Of a stretch of 18,218 nt of DNA, positions 1-9,211 are shown in pieces. Both the position numbers and the translations under genes were made by a program. Numbering within the stretch: position 1 is the first letter of the stretch; every line of letters starts with the position of its first letter. Origin of the DNA: Gnomoniopsis sp. IMI 355080 (lineage: Eukaryota > Ascomycota > Sordariomycetes > Diaporthales > Gnomoniaceae); contig JAPEVC010000395.1 in assembly GCA_027946555.1 (NCBI GenBank), positions 1 through 18,218 of the forward strand, written 5' to 3'. The notes below the pieces were generated by a model that was not told the origin of the DNA, ran no database searches, and worked only from the letters and a program-made list of their open reading frames with translations.

Positions 1-116
1 CCGCGACCCCCGAGCCCCCTTCTCCCGCTTTTGCTTTAGCATCAAAGAGCCTCATCGTGGAGCCAACCTCATGCCCGAGAATACCGGATGAGGCCTGCAC
101 AGTGAATGGAGGCTTC
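1..116. other. Region beyond the 3' end of the TVP15-like gene
   Basis: This stretch follows the stop codon of the minus-strand Tvp15-like gene and probably carries its 3' untranslated region. I see no coding signal of its own and no clear AATAAA on the minus strand. Confidence 0.4.
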
Positions 117-849
117 TTACACCTGCTCGGCACCCCAGCCGGCATCAGCCTCCCTCATATTGGCAGGCGGCTCGATAGACGGAATGAACTCCAGGACAAC
201 GTAGCAGACACCGACGAGACCGACGATGGACCCAGCGATGATGCGCAGTACGCCGTCGTGCAGCAGGATCGAGCCGACGAAAATGTAGAAGGCGCCGCGA
301 CCGATGAAGGAGAAGAGGAAGGAGGCGTAGCGCGAGACTTGAGGAGGAATCTGGAACTCGAGGAGGCCGGTGGCTATAGATAGATGCGTTGATCGATCAG
401 CATACGTGTTGCGATGTGAGCACGGCGCGAGGCGAAAGGGTGGGAGGTGGGTGAGATCTTACCTGCGCCAAAGATGATAACGTAGACTCCAATGATGATA
501 GATTGGCTATACAGAATAGTTAGATTAGGGACCCAGCCAAAGATCGCGCGCAAACCTCTGAAGCTTCCTGGGAGACTCGAGGAGGCCGCGTCACACGCCC
601 GGCCGGGATAAGACGTACAAGCCGAGTGGGAAGAATTGCGAGATACCGCCCAGGATCATGATTACTGCAACCGCCAGATTGACGATGCGACTGCATCAGG
701 GGGGCAAACGGTCAGCTCGGGTCCATGAATGAGGTTGTCTTGCGCAAGGTCCGCGCAAATTGGGAGAACTTGGGAGAGCTGGTAGCTCAAGCTTTCAACT
801 GCCCAGAGCTCCGGTGGGATTGGACTAACAAGCTATCGGAGAAGTCCAT
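117..849 (-). CDS. TVP15: Tvp15-like COPI-associated Golgi membrane protein, four exons
   Basis: Model: complement(join(117..373, 463..506, 619..690, 830..849)), 130 aa. Introns start GTTAGT, GTACGT and GTAAGA and end in AG, and all phases agree. The start lies in a good context (CACCATGG). The product is a small four-span membrane protein: hydrophobic stretches at about 8-28, 32-50, 62-82 and 88-108, then a cytosolic tail with IPSIEPPANMREADAGW. The QFFPLG, EFQIPP and SFIGRG motifs and the tail fit the fungal COPI-associated/Tvp15 family (Pfam COPI_assoc), found in late-Golgi vesicles with Tvp18 and Tvp23. Its exact biochemical role is not known. The first coding exon is only 20 nt (six codons plus two bases), so single-frame reading misses this gene. 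Identification is from memory of family motifs; the splice sites and reading frame are seen directly. Confidence 0.9.
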
Positions 850-2657
850 GGTGACAATACAAGGGTGATCGCGTGGGGTATCTTGGTTTAGGTGCTTGTG
901 GCGTAGGTATGCAGGTAGTGGACGAAGAGGCTGTTATGAAGGTGAGTCTTGAGCTGATGGACGACGTGGAAGGTCCAAAGCGCATGGGCGTGTCTGACGT
1001 CCACCTCCTGGCATATTTGCAGCCCTTTGCAACCCCTGCAGCCTTGCCAGCCACGGGCATCCCAGCAAATGATCAACGTCACACAGCTCTTTCAGTGCGA
1101 ATATCTATCAATTGAACCCCTTTATCAATGATTCTTCAACAGGCATTTACTTATGATTCCATGAAGCCTGTGTCTTCCCTGACTTGTTCCCTGCCATCAT
1201 TTTTCCCTAAGGCAATGATAATAACGATGATCATATGTTCAGACATGGTGCTATCTGCTCTGTTGCATATACTGGGCTGTCTGATTGACTGAAAAAAGCC
1301 ATTAAGCAGCTTGAAAGTGCTTCATATGCATAAAAAGGCAGTCTGTAAGACTTCCTTATACAACGCCTAGATTTACCATACCCAACATTGTATTTCACAC
1401 CGTGGCTCTCTTGAAATCTTTGGTCTTGAAGCTGTCCTTCCAAAGTTCACTTATAGGCAGGGTTGGTGACCCTGAGCTTCGTGGCTGCTTTGGCATTCTT
1501 TGCAGTATGGCATTAGTCTCACAGCGGGTTCCATGCTGTTTCCTACTGCTGCTCAAGGAACGGGGAACACTGACTAGCATTTCAGATGATGCAGGGATAA
1601 CAGAAGACTTGATGTTGGGCTCACCGAGCTCGCTTCTAACGCCATGCCGGATGTTCGAGACTATAATATAGGTAAGTGAATAGATCTGAAGATAATATTT
1701 TGAAACGGTAGACTTGGTCTAGCAAGTCAGCGCTATGTCTTTCTTGGCAACCCTTTTCTCTTCTTTTTTACCTTTATTCTTCACCTGTAGCAGTAACAAT
1801 ATTGGAATTGGCCATGCTACTGCAGTTTATGCTGCTATTACCTAGGCATGTTAAAAGTCGACAATGGGACTCTAATAATCACTACCCGTTTCACAAGAAA
1901 GAAAACAAAAAATCCAGTCTTCACTTGTAATCGCTAATTGTTGGGCAGTCAGAGTGATGGCAGAGTCCCTCACAAATATCGGCAACGTGGCTGAGAAGCA
2001 GAATATTGGATATAGACATATCTTGCTGAGAACATAGGTAAGGTGGATTGGCCTTCGAGAGGTTCCGGATATCTCTCTCTATACAGCTGTCCATGACCAC
2101 TATCGCCTACTACAATGCAGCCGTGAGAAAAGGTTCCTCAGGCGAGTTTGTATATACAGCTACATAGCATTGCTTACGATATGCCTATTGATACTCACTG
2201 TCTGAGTCTGACAGCCATTGGAGGACATAAGCACCCAGAGTTGGCCTCGCTAATAATAATCAAGAACCAATCTGCTGGGTACTATGCTACATGCTAGTGA
2301 GGGCAAACAAGTCGCAGCACAAATCGCCTTACTACTTTTCGCCGCCAGCTCGATCACGCCATCCATTACCCCACAACGTCCACAAGTACTGGGTACGCGA
2401 GTCAACGAACAAATCTGCGGACAACTGGAGTTGAAGTACATCTGACTCTCTGTGTCTCCCGTTATCGGCTATGTTCCTGGTGATGCAAATACCAGCGTAT
2501 TGATACAGCCTTGACCCTGATTGTTACCGGTTGTCCTAGTCTAACCTTACAAATCATTTCCTTTGGCTCCCGTCTACTGACTCTTCTACAACCTGTAGCT
2601 GTTCACGACAATTGAAGCAAGACTTCCAGATCAATCAGAGTTGCACGAAGTCGCCAA
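850..2657. other. Long intergenic region between divergent TVP15-like and cystathionine beta-lyase genes
   Basis: About 1.8 kb without a supported gene. The part near 850-1100 should hold the TVP15-like promoter and includes a TGACGTC element at 995-1001. The middle (about 1100-2250) is AT-richer, with scattered stops in all frames. The part near 2450-2650 is the likely promoter and leader of cystathionine beta-lyase. Short open stretches (for example 1402-1671 plus and 2250-2441 minus) show no family motif, no matching splice signals and no clear codon bias. I looked for sulfur-regulator (CYS3/MetR, ATGRYRYCAT) sites upstream of the lyase and found none that match well. Confidence 0.5.
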
Positions 2658-2783
2658 TTGAGCATCAATCTATGCCCGCACTACGTCACTGCGGTGTCTA
2701 GATCTGAGTCACGGACACACTTGCCGACCAAGATCCTCCTCCGCCTGCAAACCCGCCTCCCCCCCCCCCCCCACAACTGCAAC
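2658..2783 (+). other. In-frame upstream extension of cystathionine beta-lyase, spanning the C-run
   Basis: An ATG at 2658 is in frame with the lyase ATG at 2784 and adds 42 codons without a stop. The added peptide is basic (several Arg and Lys, one acidic residue) and ends in a proline run encoded by the C homopolymer. It could be a leader read by chance, or an alternative N-terminus. I prefer the 2784 start because the extension passes through an unstable 14-base homopolymer and the 2784 ATG has the better context (CAACATGGCC). Confidence 0.3.
2759..2772 (+). repeat. Homopolymer of 14 C
   Basis: Fourteen consecutive C bases lie 11 bases before the preferred lyase start codon, within a CT/CA-rich leader. 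Such runs change length easily during replication and are also error-prone in sequencing. Confidence 0.9.
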
Positions 2784-4165
2784 ATGGCCAGCCCAGCGTC
2801 ATCTTCAACTGGCGCAGCTGCCAAAAAGGCCTTCTCCAAGGTCGACCTCGACGGCCACAATCTCCCTCCTTCACCCGCGCCCTCCAGTCCTGCCAATGGC
2901 CGCCGTCGCTATGCTCTCGCCACCGAGCTCGTCTACACGGATAGCAAGGACCAATACGGGGCTTCCAGCTTCCCCATCTACCGCTCTGCTACGTTCAAGC
3001 AGTCCGGTGCCAATCCTAACGGCGAATATGACTACACACGCTCCGGAAACCCCACTCGCACACACCTCGAGCGCCACCTGGCCAAGATCATGAATGCTAC
3101 ACGAGCCCTTGCCGTGGGTTCCGGCATGGGCGCCCTGGACGTCATTACACGACTGCTGCGGCCTGGAGACGAGGTCATCACTGGCGACGACTTGTACGGC
3201 GGTACCAACCGGCTGCTCACATATCTGTCCACCAACATGGGTATAATCGTCCACCATGTCGATAACACAGACATCGACCGTGTCAAGGAGGTCTTGTCTG
3301 ACAAGACTGCTATGGTTCTCCTCGAGACTCCCACCAACCCTCTCATCAAAATTGTCGACATACCGAATATTGCAAAGATGACACACGACCTGAATAGCAA
3401 GGCCCTGGTTGTTGCTGATAACACCATGATGTCCCCAATGCTCTGCAACCCCCTAGAACTCGGTGTGGACATCGTGTACGAGTCCGGAACCAAGTACCTG
3501 TCAGGTCACCACGACATCATGGCCGGTGTGATTGCCTGCAATTCTGCATCTTTGGGAGACAAGATGTACTTCATGATCAACTCGACTGGTTGCGGCCTGT
3601 CTCCTGACGACTCGTCGCTGCTGATGAGGGGCATCAAGACCATGGCTATCCGCATGGAGAAGCAGCAGGCCAATGCCCAGGCCATAGCCGAGTTTCTCGA
3701 AAACCACGGCTTCCGGGTCAGGTACCCGGGTCTTAAGTCGCACCCACAGTACGACCTGCATTGGAGCATGTGTCGCGGCGCCGGCGCCGTCTTGTCTTTT
3801 GAGACTGGCGATGTTGATGTATCTGGGAGGATTGTGGAGGCTGCCAGATTGTGGGGCATCAGCGTCAGTTTCGGCTGTGTGAACAGTCTCATCAGCATGC
3901 CGTGCCGCATGAGCCATGCAAGCATTGATCCCAAGACGAGAGCGGAGCGTCAAATGCCCGAGGACATCATACGGCTTTGCGTAGGTATCGAGGATGTCAA
4001 CGATCTGATCGATGATCTTTCAAGAGCTGTAAGTCTCGGTCACTCTTTGTGCTTAAGCAACCCTATCTAATTAATCATCTACAGCTTGTCCAAGCCGGAG
4101 CTGTCAACATTACAGTGGATGGCTTTCACGCAACAAACACATCTATTACTGGCGAGACAGCGTAG
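2784..4165 (+). CDS. metG: Cystathionine beta-lyase (PLP enzyme of methionine synthesis), two exons
   Basis: Model: join(2784..4028, 4085..4165), 441 aa; the 56-nt intron runs GTAAGT...ACAG. The enzyme cleaves cystathionine to homocysteine, pyruvate and ammonia. It belongs to the Cys/Met metabolism PLP-dependent family (fold type I). Visible landmarks: YDYTRSGNPTR (Y84 and R86, PLP phosphate contacts from the neighbouring subunit), LYGG with Y138 (stacks on PLP), ADNT with D212 (pairs with the pyridine nitrogen), YESGTKYLSGHHD with K237 (Schiff-base lysine), and CRMSHASI with R375 (substrate carboxylate). YESGTKYLSGHHD is what I would expect for beta-lyases of the MetG/Str3 type rather than gamma-lyases. 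The C-terminus (GETA) is not a PTS1 peroxisomal signal, although the yeast counterpart Str3 is peroxisomal. The first 40 residues are Ser/Pro/Ala-rich and unconserved. Length is normal for fungal enzymes. Beta-lyase against a related gamma-synthase or gamma-lyase is inferred from motifs. Confidence 0.93.
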
Positions 4166-4257
4166 AAAAACCTGCGTCAACGCCGAGCGCAGCAAGGCAT
4201 TTCACGGAGGGGAGGAATAGGGATGGCGCTTGGGTTGATATTATGTCAGGTATTTTA

Positions 4258-4263
4258 AATAAA
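4258..4263 (+). terminator. Candidate polyadenylation signal of cystathionine beta-lyase
   Basis: AATAAA followed by more A lies 93 bases after the stop codon, in an AT-rich stretch just before a convergent gene. The position suits a fungal 3' end signal; the cleavage site is not visible. Confidence 0.5.
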
Positions 4264-4407
4264 AAAAACCCGCAAGGAGTTGAAGCAAAAAATGGCTTGT
4301 ATTCGAAGCGGAAGATAAAACTATCGAGACAATGAACAGGCTAAATCCAGAGCTGTTCTCAGAACAAAACATTCATCAACCGCGTGCTGCGTGTGTGCCA
4401 ATTCCAC

Positions 4408-4729
4408 TCAGCGCTTCCCCTTTGCCTTGCCCTGTTCCTATATGGGAAGTCAGTGGCTCTGCATGTACTAAACGGGCTCAGCACAGAAGAAGAGTCTTAC
4501 CTGAGCGGCGCCGTAGATTCTCTCATTAAAGGTCATGTCTTTGCGGGACTCGGTCTTCCAGCGCTGCAGCATCTCTGAGGGCTGTTTCTGAGAGCGAGAC
4601 GATGTAGTGACCCCAGATTTGCCACTGTGGTGGTGTTAGTGTTTACGTTGTGAAAGATGATTCAGTCTGCGCCAACCTCGACGTTTTCCCCTGAGACCGA
4701 TCAACGACTGGCTTGGCCCCGTGAGACAT
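4408..4729 (-). CDS. Small basic protein of unknown function, three exons
   Basis: Model: complement(join(4408..4437, 4501..4624, 4677..4729)), 68 aa. The start context is favourable (GTCAACATGTC). Intron 1 (52 nt) has a weak GTTGGC 5' site but a good CTAAC branch and CACAG end; an alternative 5' site (GTCGAG, 4682) gives the same frame and a protein two residues shorter. Intron 2 (63 nt) runs GTAAGA...ATATAG. After splicing the frame stays open through QRWKTESRKDMTFNERIYG and ends EQGKAKGKR-stop. Codons favour GAG, AAG, ATC, CTG and CGC, as in the neighbouring genes. The protein is hydrophilic and Lys/Arg-rich, with no membrane segment or signal peptide. I do not recognise the family. It is convergent with cystathionine beta-lyase, with 242 bases between stop codons. 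Exon 2 and the second intron are the best-supported parts; the exon 1 boundary is less certain. Confidence 0.6.
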
Positions 4730-5627
4730 GTTGACGATGTTCTAAAGTTGGCGAGTCTTGTGTGAGGGTTCGAGACGCGAGGCAGGTGACGATCGTCAGA
4801 GAAGGTTTGAAGCTGATTGTAGATATTGGTATTGTGTGGGAGTGTTTGTGTGTGTGTGTGTGCTTCAAAATCAAATGGCCACCAGAGAACAGACTAGTAG
4901 GAAAAACCTGGATGGATTGGAAAAGACATCTTTCCATTTCCACTGTCAACGGCGAGCTGACTGCCTTCTTATATAGTCAGATCGCCCCATGTCCTCCTAT
5001 ACATCGCCAACCTCGTCCAACCCCAGACCACCCTGCCTTCTCTCTCTCAAGACTATTTAGGGCTCGGTCAAGAGGCGCAAGTCCAGAACAGCGACGGAAA
5101 AGGCTTCTCGCATGTTTCGATACTCACCGAGCCTGTGAACCCAGATCACAATATTCCTTGCGTGCGGTTCGGCCCCGGTCGGCAATTTTTTTTAATATTT
5201 TTCTTAGCTTTCGTCTCGACCGCGGGCGTGAGGGGTGGTGTAACGCATGAGATGATAAGATAGATACATTGAATGTAGATTTTGGGTTTGAGGAATTGTC
5301 TGCGAATATGACAGACAGGTCACTCGTCGATGATATGCATGCGCATAGTATAACTAGTAGGTTTCATAGGCAGAACATCGTTATGATATATGACATGTGC
5401 AACCACACCTGGCACTTGGTTCCGAAAACGTAGCCAGTTTACCTTCGAGGTATTGACAACAGTACAGAATTCGGTGCTACTTCAGGCGTTGTCATTCGCC
5501 TGTGTTTTCATCGCAATCCTGTCTCGTTTAGACCTGCCCTAGCCCTTTGGCCAACAGACCATTGCGACATTCTTTGTAGAGTATTCGCCCGAAGTCAAAG
5601 ACCTGCTGACACTTTAGGGGAGGCACG
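4730..5627. other. Intergenic region upstream of the small basic-protein gene
   Basis: No supported gene. The first part (4730-5000) is the likely leader and promoter of the minus-strand small gene and is CA/CT-rich on that strand. A T-rich run lies at 5187-5204. An open stretch at 4762-5250 on the plus strand has no recognisable motif and reads through the TG repeat, so I treat it as chance. From 5250 to 5627 I see nothing beyond mixed-composition sequence. Confidence 0.5.
4847..4862 (+). repeat. (TG)8 microsatellite
   Basis: Eight TG units, with further TG-rich sequence just before them, lie about 120 bases upstream of the small minus-strand gene's start codon. This is a simple repeat likely to vary in length between strains. 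Confidence 0.9.
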
Positions 5628-6226
5628 TTACTTTGCCGTCACACAACCGACATCTTGCAGGATGGCATTAAAGATTTCAACTGCCGTCAAGCCACGAGGC
5701 GAGATAGTATCAAAGCCGCCTGTCTTTCTATCACCCTTTCATTCATATTGGTCTCCTGCATCCTTCACGCGCGTAATTTTGGCCGGGTATTGAAAGGCCC
5801 AGTGGTTGACTCCCTCGTCATCATCAACGAATGTAGAATTCTTGACTCACCGGTCACCATCAACCTGAGACTCTCATGTAGGTCGTCGCCAAAAGGGAAA
5901 GAAGTGAGCTCGAAGAACCAATTCATCAAACTGGCGGAATCGGTACCCGTGATCCATAACCCTGACCCATATTCAAATCCAGTTGAAGGTGTACAGTGGA
6001 ACATCTCCCACTATAATCTCGGCACAATGTGTCCTCACCACACTCAAGGTATTCTCCGAGTCCTTGATGCTGATTGTACGTCGACACATGCAGGAGTCCG
6101 TAGTCTAACCCACTTCGACTTGTCAGCCCCACCGCAACTACTCCTTTGTAGACTGACCTCATGGCGATGACTCGTTGATAAACGAAGTAGCGAGGAGCAG
6201 AAGTAAAAACAAGACGCAAGCGGCAT
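5628..6226 (-). other. Weak three-exon model for a small protein
   Basis: A phase-consistent model can be drawn: complement(join(5628..5719, 5851..6010, 6158..6226)), 106 aa. It begins MPLASCFYFCSSLLRLSTS, which loosely resembles a signal peptide. Exon 2 carries GSGLWITGTDSASLMNWFF; exon 3 carries DTISPRGLTAVEIFNAILQ and ends in VGCVTAK. Splice sites are GTCAGT...ATAG and GTGAGT...ACAG; both introns are long for this window (147 and 131 nt) and lack clear CTRAY branch sites. I know no family match. It may be a small orphan gene, part of a decayed gene, or chance. Competing open frames cover the same bases on both strands, which lowers confidence. Confidence 0.2.
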
Positions 6227-7656
6227 GTCGTCATGGTCACCTGGCTGGCTGATGGCTTTTGCACACCGTATGAAGGATAGCTCTCAAATCGGCTTGTTGC
6301 TGAAAAAGTCGATACCTAGGGTCTAGTAAGACATACAGACAGCCTTATCAGGTGACTAACATGGCTTGCATGAATTATGAATGATCTGCATCTGCAACGT
6401 GGTCACTGCACTGTCATTCAGCCAGGAATAGCAGATCTCTCTGCGATTTCTGCAAGCAAATGTGACTATGTGGGTCTCTCCTGCGGCCTTGATACATAGT
6501 ACTTCCAGAAGTGTAAGCGCGTGCAGTGACGAGGGAACACATACCAAGACATGCCCAGAACTGGACCATGCTCCCCACGGCGACCAGCAAGCGCGCACAT
6601 GAATGCATACGTGGCTCGATTGACGGATAGCCGTAGGCAGTGGAGTCCTCGCCGGAGGCTGCCAGAGGTACCCGTTGCTCCTTGGCGTCGAGTCCTTCGC
6701 TCGCACCTATCATGAACGCAGCGTTTCCGTTTGCAAGCGCGGCCCGGTTCCGAGGTTCATGGTGTCGGGTCCTCAGTTATCAGAAGAGATCGAGAATGAT
6801 GGGCTCTCCCAGGACAGAGGAAGTGATGGGGAAGGGCAAGGCAGCAAACGCTGTGAGGGACGGACGGCCTTTCACCGCTCACTTTGAGGCCCGTCTCTCT
6901 CACACCCTCTCTTTCCTCGTGGTGAACTTGTCACGTTGCACAGGCTCTTCGGCAATGTTTGGGTGGGGTTCCTTGTCTGTAAATTCCGCTTTTTCCTTTT
7001 CGACCATTAGCGCAAGCGCCGAGACGAAACACGGCAAGCAAACAAGGAGGAAAATCGTGGTGGAAAAGAAGTGGAAGGCTGGCTGCCATTGTGAGAAACT
7101 GGAGACCAGCATTTGCGCCAATGTGATCGGACAAGTACCGCCTCCTAGCAGAACCAAGGGAAGAGGTACCCGATTCTTGAGATGGGCCCCCTGCTGATAT
7201 GTCCCTGGCCGAGCAAAGGACTCCACAATGGCGCGCACAAGAGCGTGAGAATGGCAACACTCTCACAAGTGAGCCCGCCGGATCTTGTTAACGGTTGCCC
7301 AGGCCCACATCACCAGAAAGACGGGCTCGCTTGATTGTCCACCACCCGAGCTACTGCTCTCCTGTTTTGTACGGGTAGCCACCTTGACTTTTAAGGCGGA
7401 GATTGCCAATGGCACGGCAGCTTGCACGTCGGTAAGACTTATTAATCAACGTCCGTTTGCAACGACACTTTTTTCCCCCTTGCTATGGGCAGTCAATTTT
7501 ACAACTGTAGGAGTACTTGATTTGATAGTGATACAAGAATATGCGGTTGCAGATAGAATCTCGCTCGATTTCCGGAACTCCACCAGCCGATGCAGGCCTA
7601 ATACCTGACAAACGAAAGAACTACCAAACGAACACGATGCGCTCTCTGAAATCCAT
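6227..7656. other. Gene-poor stretch with transporter-like hydrophobic fragments on the minus strand
   Basis: No intact gene is supported. On the minus strand, 7238-6900 reads open with PLVLLGGGTCPITLAQMLV, then a hydrophobic segment FFSTTIFLLVCLPCFVSALA and an acidic/basic tail. Farther along, 6713 to about 6532 reads RVPLAASGED followed by a hydrophobic ARLLVAVGSMVQFWACL ending at a GTATGT site. These loosely recall the middle and the N-terminus of fungal MFS transporters, but they occur in the wrong order for one gene and stops separate them. They could be relics of a decayed transporter or coincidence. Plus-strand open stretches here (for example 6640-7197) have no recognisable content. 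Confidence 0.25.
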
Positions 7657-9211
7657 TCATTCGAACCGATCAGGCAGAACGATGGGCGCGACCAGGGTCC
7701 AGGCGTACATGGCATAGCAAATCCAGGAGCTGACGATCTTGACCCAGCTAGCCCAGTACGTGCGTCCAACCGTGGCGAAATCTCCATCTTGTTTGTCCAG
7801 GTCGTAGCCCTGCGTGATCAGGGTGGCCACCCATGCCGTCGCGAGGAAGAAAATAATGTGGAACACGGTATAGTTGTACTGAGTGCTAGTGCGCTCGTCA
7901 TCATGCGTCGAATTCTTGCCCGACCCCTCGTCTTCGTCATCTGAAAGGAGGGCATCAGCTGGCAGGCTGCCCTCCTCAACCGCCCGGCGCAGCGCTTCCG
8001 CTCGCATCTCCCTACGACCACCGGGCTGCGTAGTGACCAAGTCATGATCGTCTTCATCGGGCAGACGGATACCGCCGTGGTTGTTTCCAAGACCGAGACT
8101 TTGCGTAGCAGCCCTTGTCGTTGTATAAGCTACAGTCAGCATGGTGACGATAGCACCTAGCACTACAGTCGTAGTTCGCGTGCCTTGTGAGAATGCGAAT
8201 GGGTTGCAGTGCCGGGAGCCATCGTCGTCAGGCTCCATAGAAACAGCCGACATCGTGAGATAAGAGCAGTAGACAGCCACCATCGCTGACTGGGCCAGAC
8301 CAGCCTTTGGGTTGACCTCCTGTACAGCTGGATGCACAGAGACAACCGAAATAGCCAGCCAAAGTAACAAGTTGATGGTGATGACAGCTTGGTTCATTGA
8401 GCAGCCGCTGCTGGCAAAGAAGATGTACTGAATGATGGTCATGGCAAGAGAACCCGCGTACATGCCCAGCGTTGAGCCGATCAGGATGAACCTCCATGCA
8501 CCTGAATCAGTGTCTTCGATCTGTCTGAGACAATACTCAGCCCAAGTATGAGCCAGGTCGACAAGCAGGATCAAGCCAAGAATGAGGAAGAGCATGGCGG
8601 CGATCAGCGCGATGTACTGGCCCCAGAACAGGTAGAAACCGTCTGGGATCAGGAAAGATAGGACAACGAAGGCCAGCCAAGCAATGACCTTGGGACCCCA
8701 AAAGCCATTCTGTAGTGCAGCTCGGGGCTCTTTAGACGAGGTCACACCGACCAGCAGTCCGGCGAATATCAAGTGGAATAATCCCAGAGCGAAGTTTATT
8801 CGGTGTACCGCGAGCCAGCCGTAGCAGTCACCAGTGGGACACTCGATCTTGACGTAGTCGAGAGTGAGGGATTGGAGCTTCTTGATCGCCCATGGAGTGA
8901 GCATGATCCACGACAATATCGAGTTGACGAGAAGGATCAGAGCATATGCAATGCGAGTGGCAACGCCTGGGCAGAGTTAGCCGAGCTGTGGTACCAAAGA
9001 GGTGGACGGCCGTTTCCTACTGTTTCCGCATTTCCCACATGCACTACACACCATGGAGCAGGTGGCCGCTCCGCAGCAGCTTGCAGCAAAGGAAACCAGC
9101 TGGAAGGGTGACTTGTCAGCGAACCACAGTTGCGAGCCACTTGAGCAAGGGGCAGCTCACAGTTCCCGCGCTGGGCAACGCCAGGAGCGGAAGGGAAAGC
9201 AAGGCGCCCAT
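7657..9211 (-). CDS. TMS1: Serinc/TMS1 family multi-pass membrane protein, three exons
   Basis: Model: complement(join(7657..8966, 9021..9099, 9161..9211)), 479 aa. Introns are GTGAGC...CCAG (61 nt) and GTAGGA...CCAG (54 nt), the latter with a CTAAC branch site. Splicing gives the expected start: MGALLSLPLL, then a Cys-rich segment SCCGAATCSMVCSACGKCGN (24-43), then ATRIAYALILLVNSILSWIM. About ten membrane spans follow, with family motifs NPKAGLAQSAMVAVYCSYL (262-280) and MEPDDD...CNPF (287-299), and C-terminal spans near 411-428 and 450-474. A hydrophilic loop (about 335-405) is acidic (SDDEDEGS). The family (Pfam Serinc, PF03348) was first described as aiding serine incorporation into phosphatidylserine and sphingolipids; later work supports lipid scrambling in animal members. 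The ER/Golgi/plasma-membrane location is inferred from the family. The gene is divergent from the MCH1-like gene. Confidence 0.93.

Noticed and set aside
2166..2783. Sulfur-regulator (CYS3/MetR-type) sites upstream of cystathionine beta-lyase
   Set aside because: No good match to ATGRYRYCAT was seen by eye in the 600 bases before the start codon.
2681..3953. Long open frames on the minus strand opposite cystathionine beta-lyase (for example 2871-3386, 3032-3493, 3501-3953)
   Set aside because: They are antisense shadows of a well-supported coding exon; no motifs, no own start context, and their openness follows from the codon bias of the real gene.
4762..5250. 162-codon plus-strand open frame
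   Set aside because: It reads through a (TG)8 repeat (VCVCVC run), has no recognisable motif and lies in the promoter region of the opposite-strand small gene.
5655..6170. 171-codon plus-strand open frame
   Set aside because: No family motif or gene-like codon use; it overlaps competing minus-strand frames that have slightly better splice support.
6640..7197. 185-codon plus-strand open frame
   Set aside because: Low-information Ser/Arg-rich translation with no motif; it is antisense to the minus-strand hydrophobic fragments.
5250..7656. Repeat-induced point mutation (RIP) as the cause of the gene-poor stretch
   Set aside because: Composition is not strongly AT-biased and stops are not concentrated as TAA/TAG from C-to-T change; dinucleotide indices would be needed to test it.
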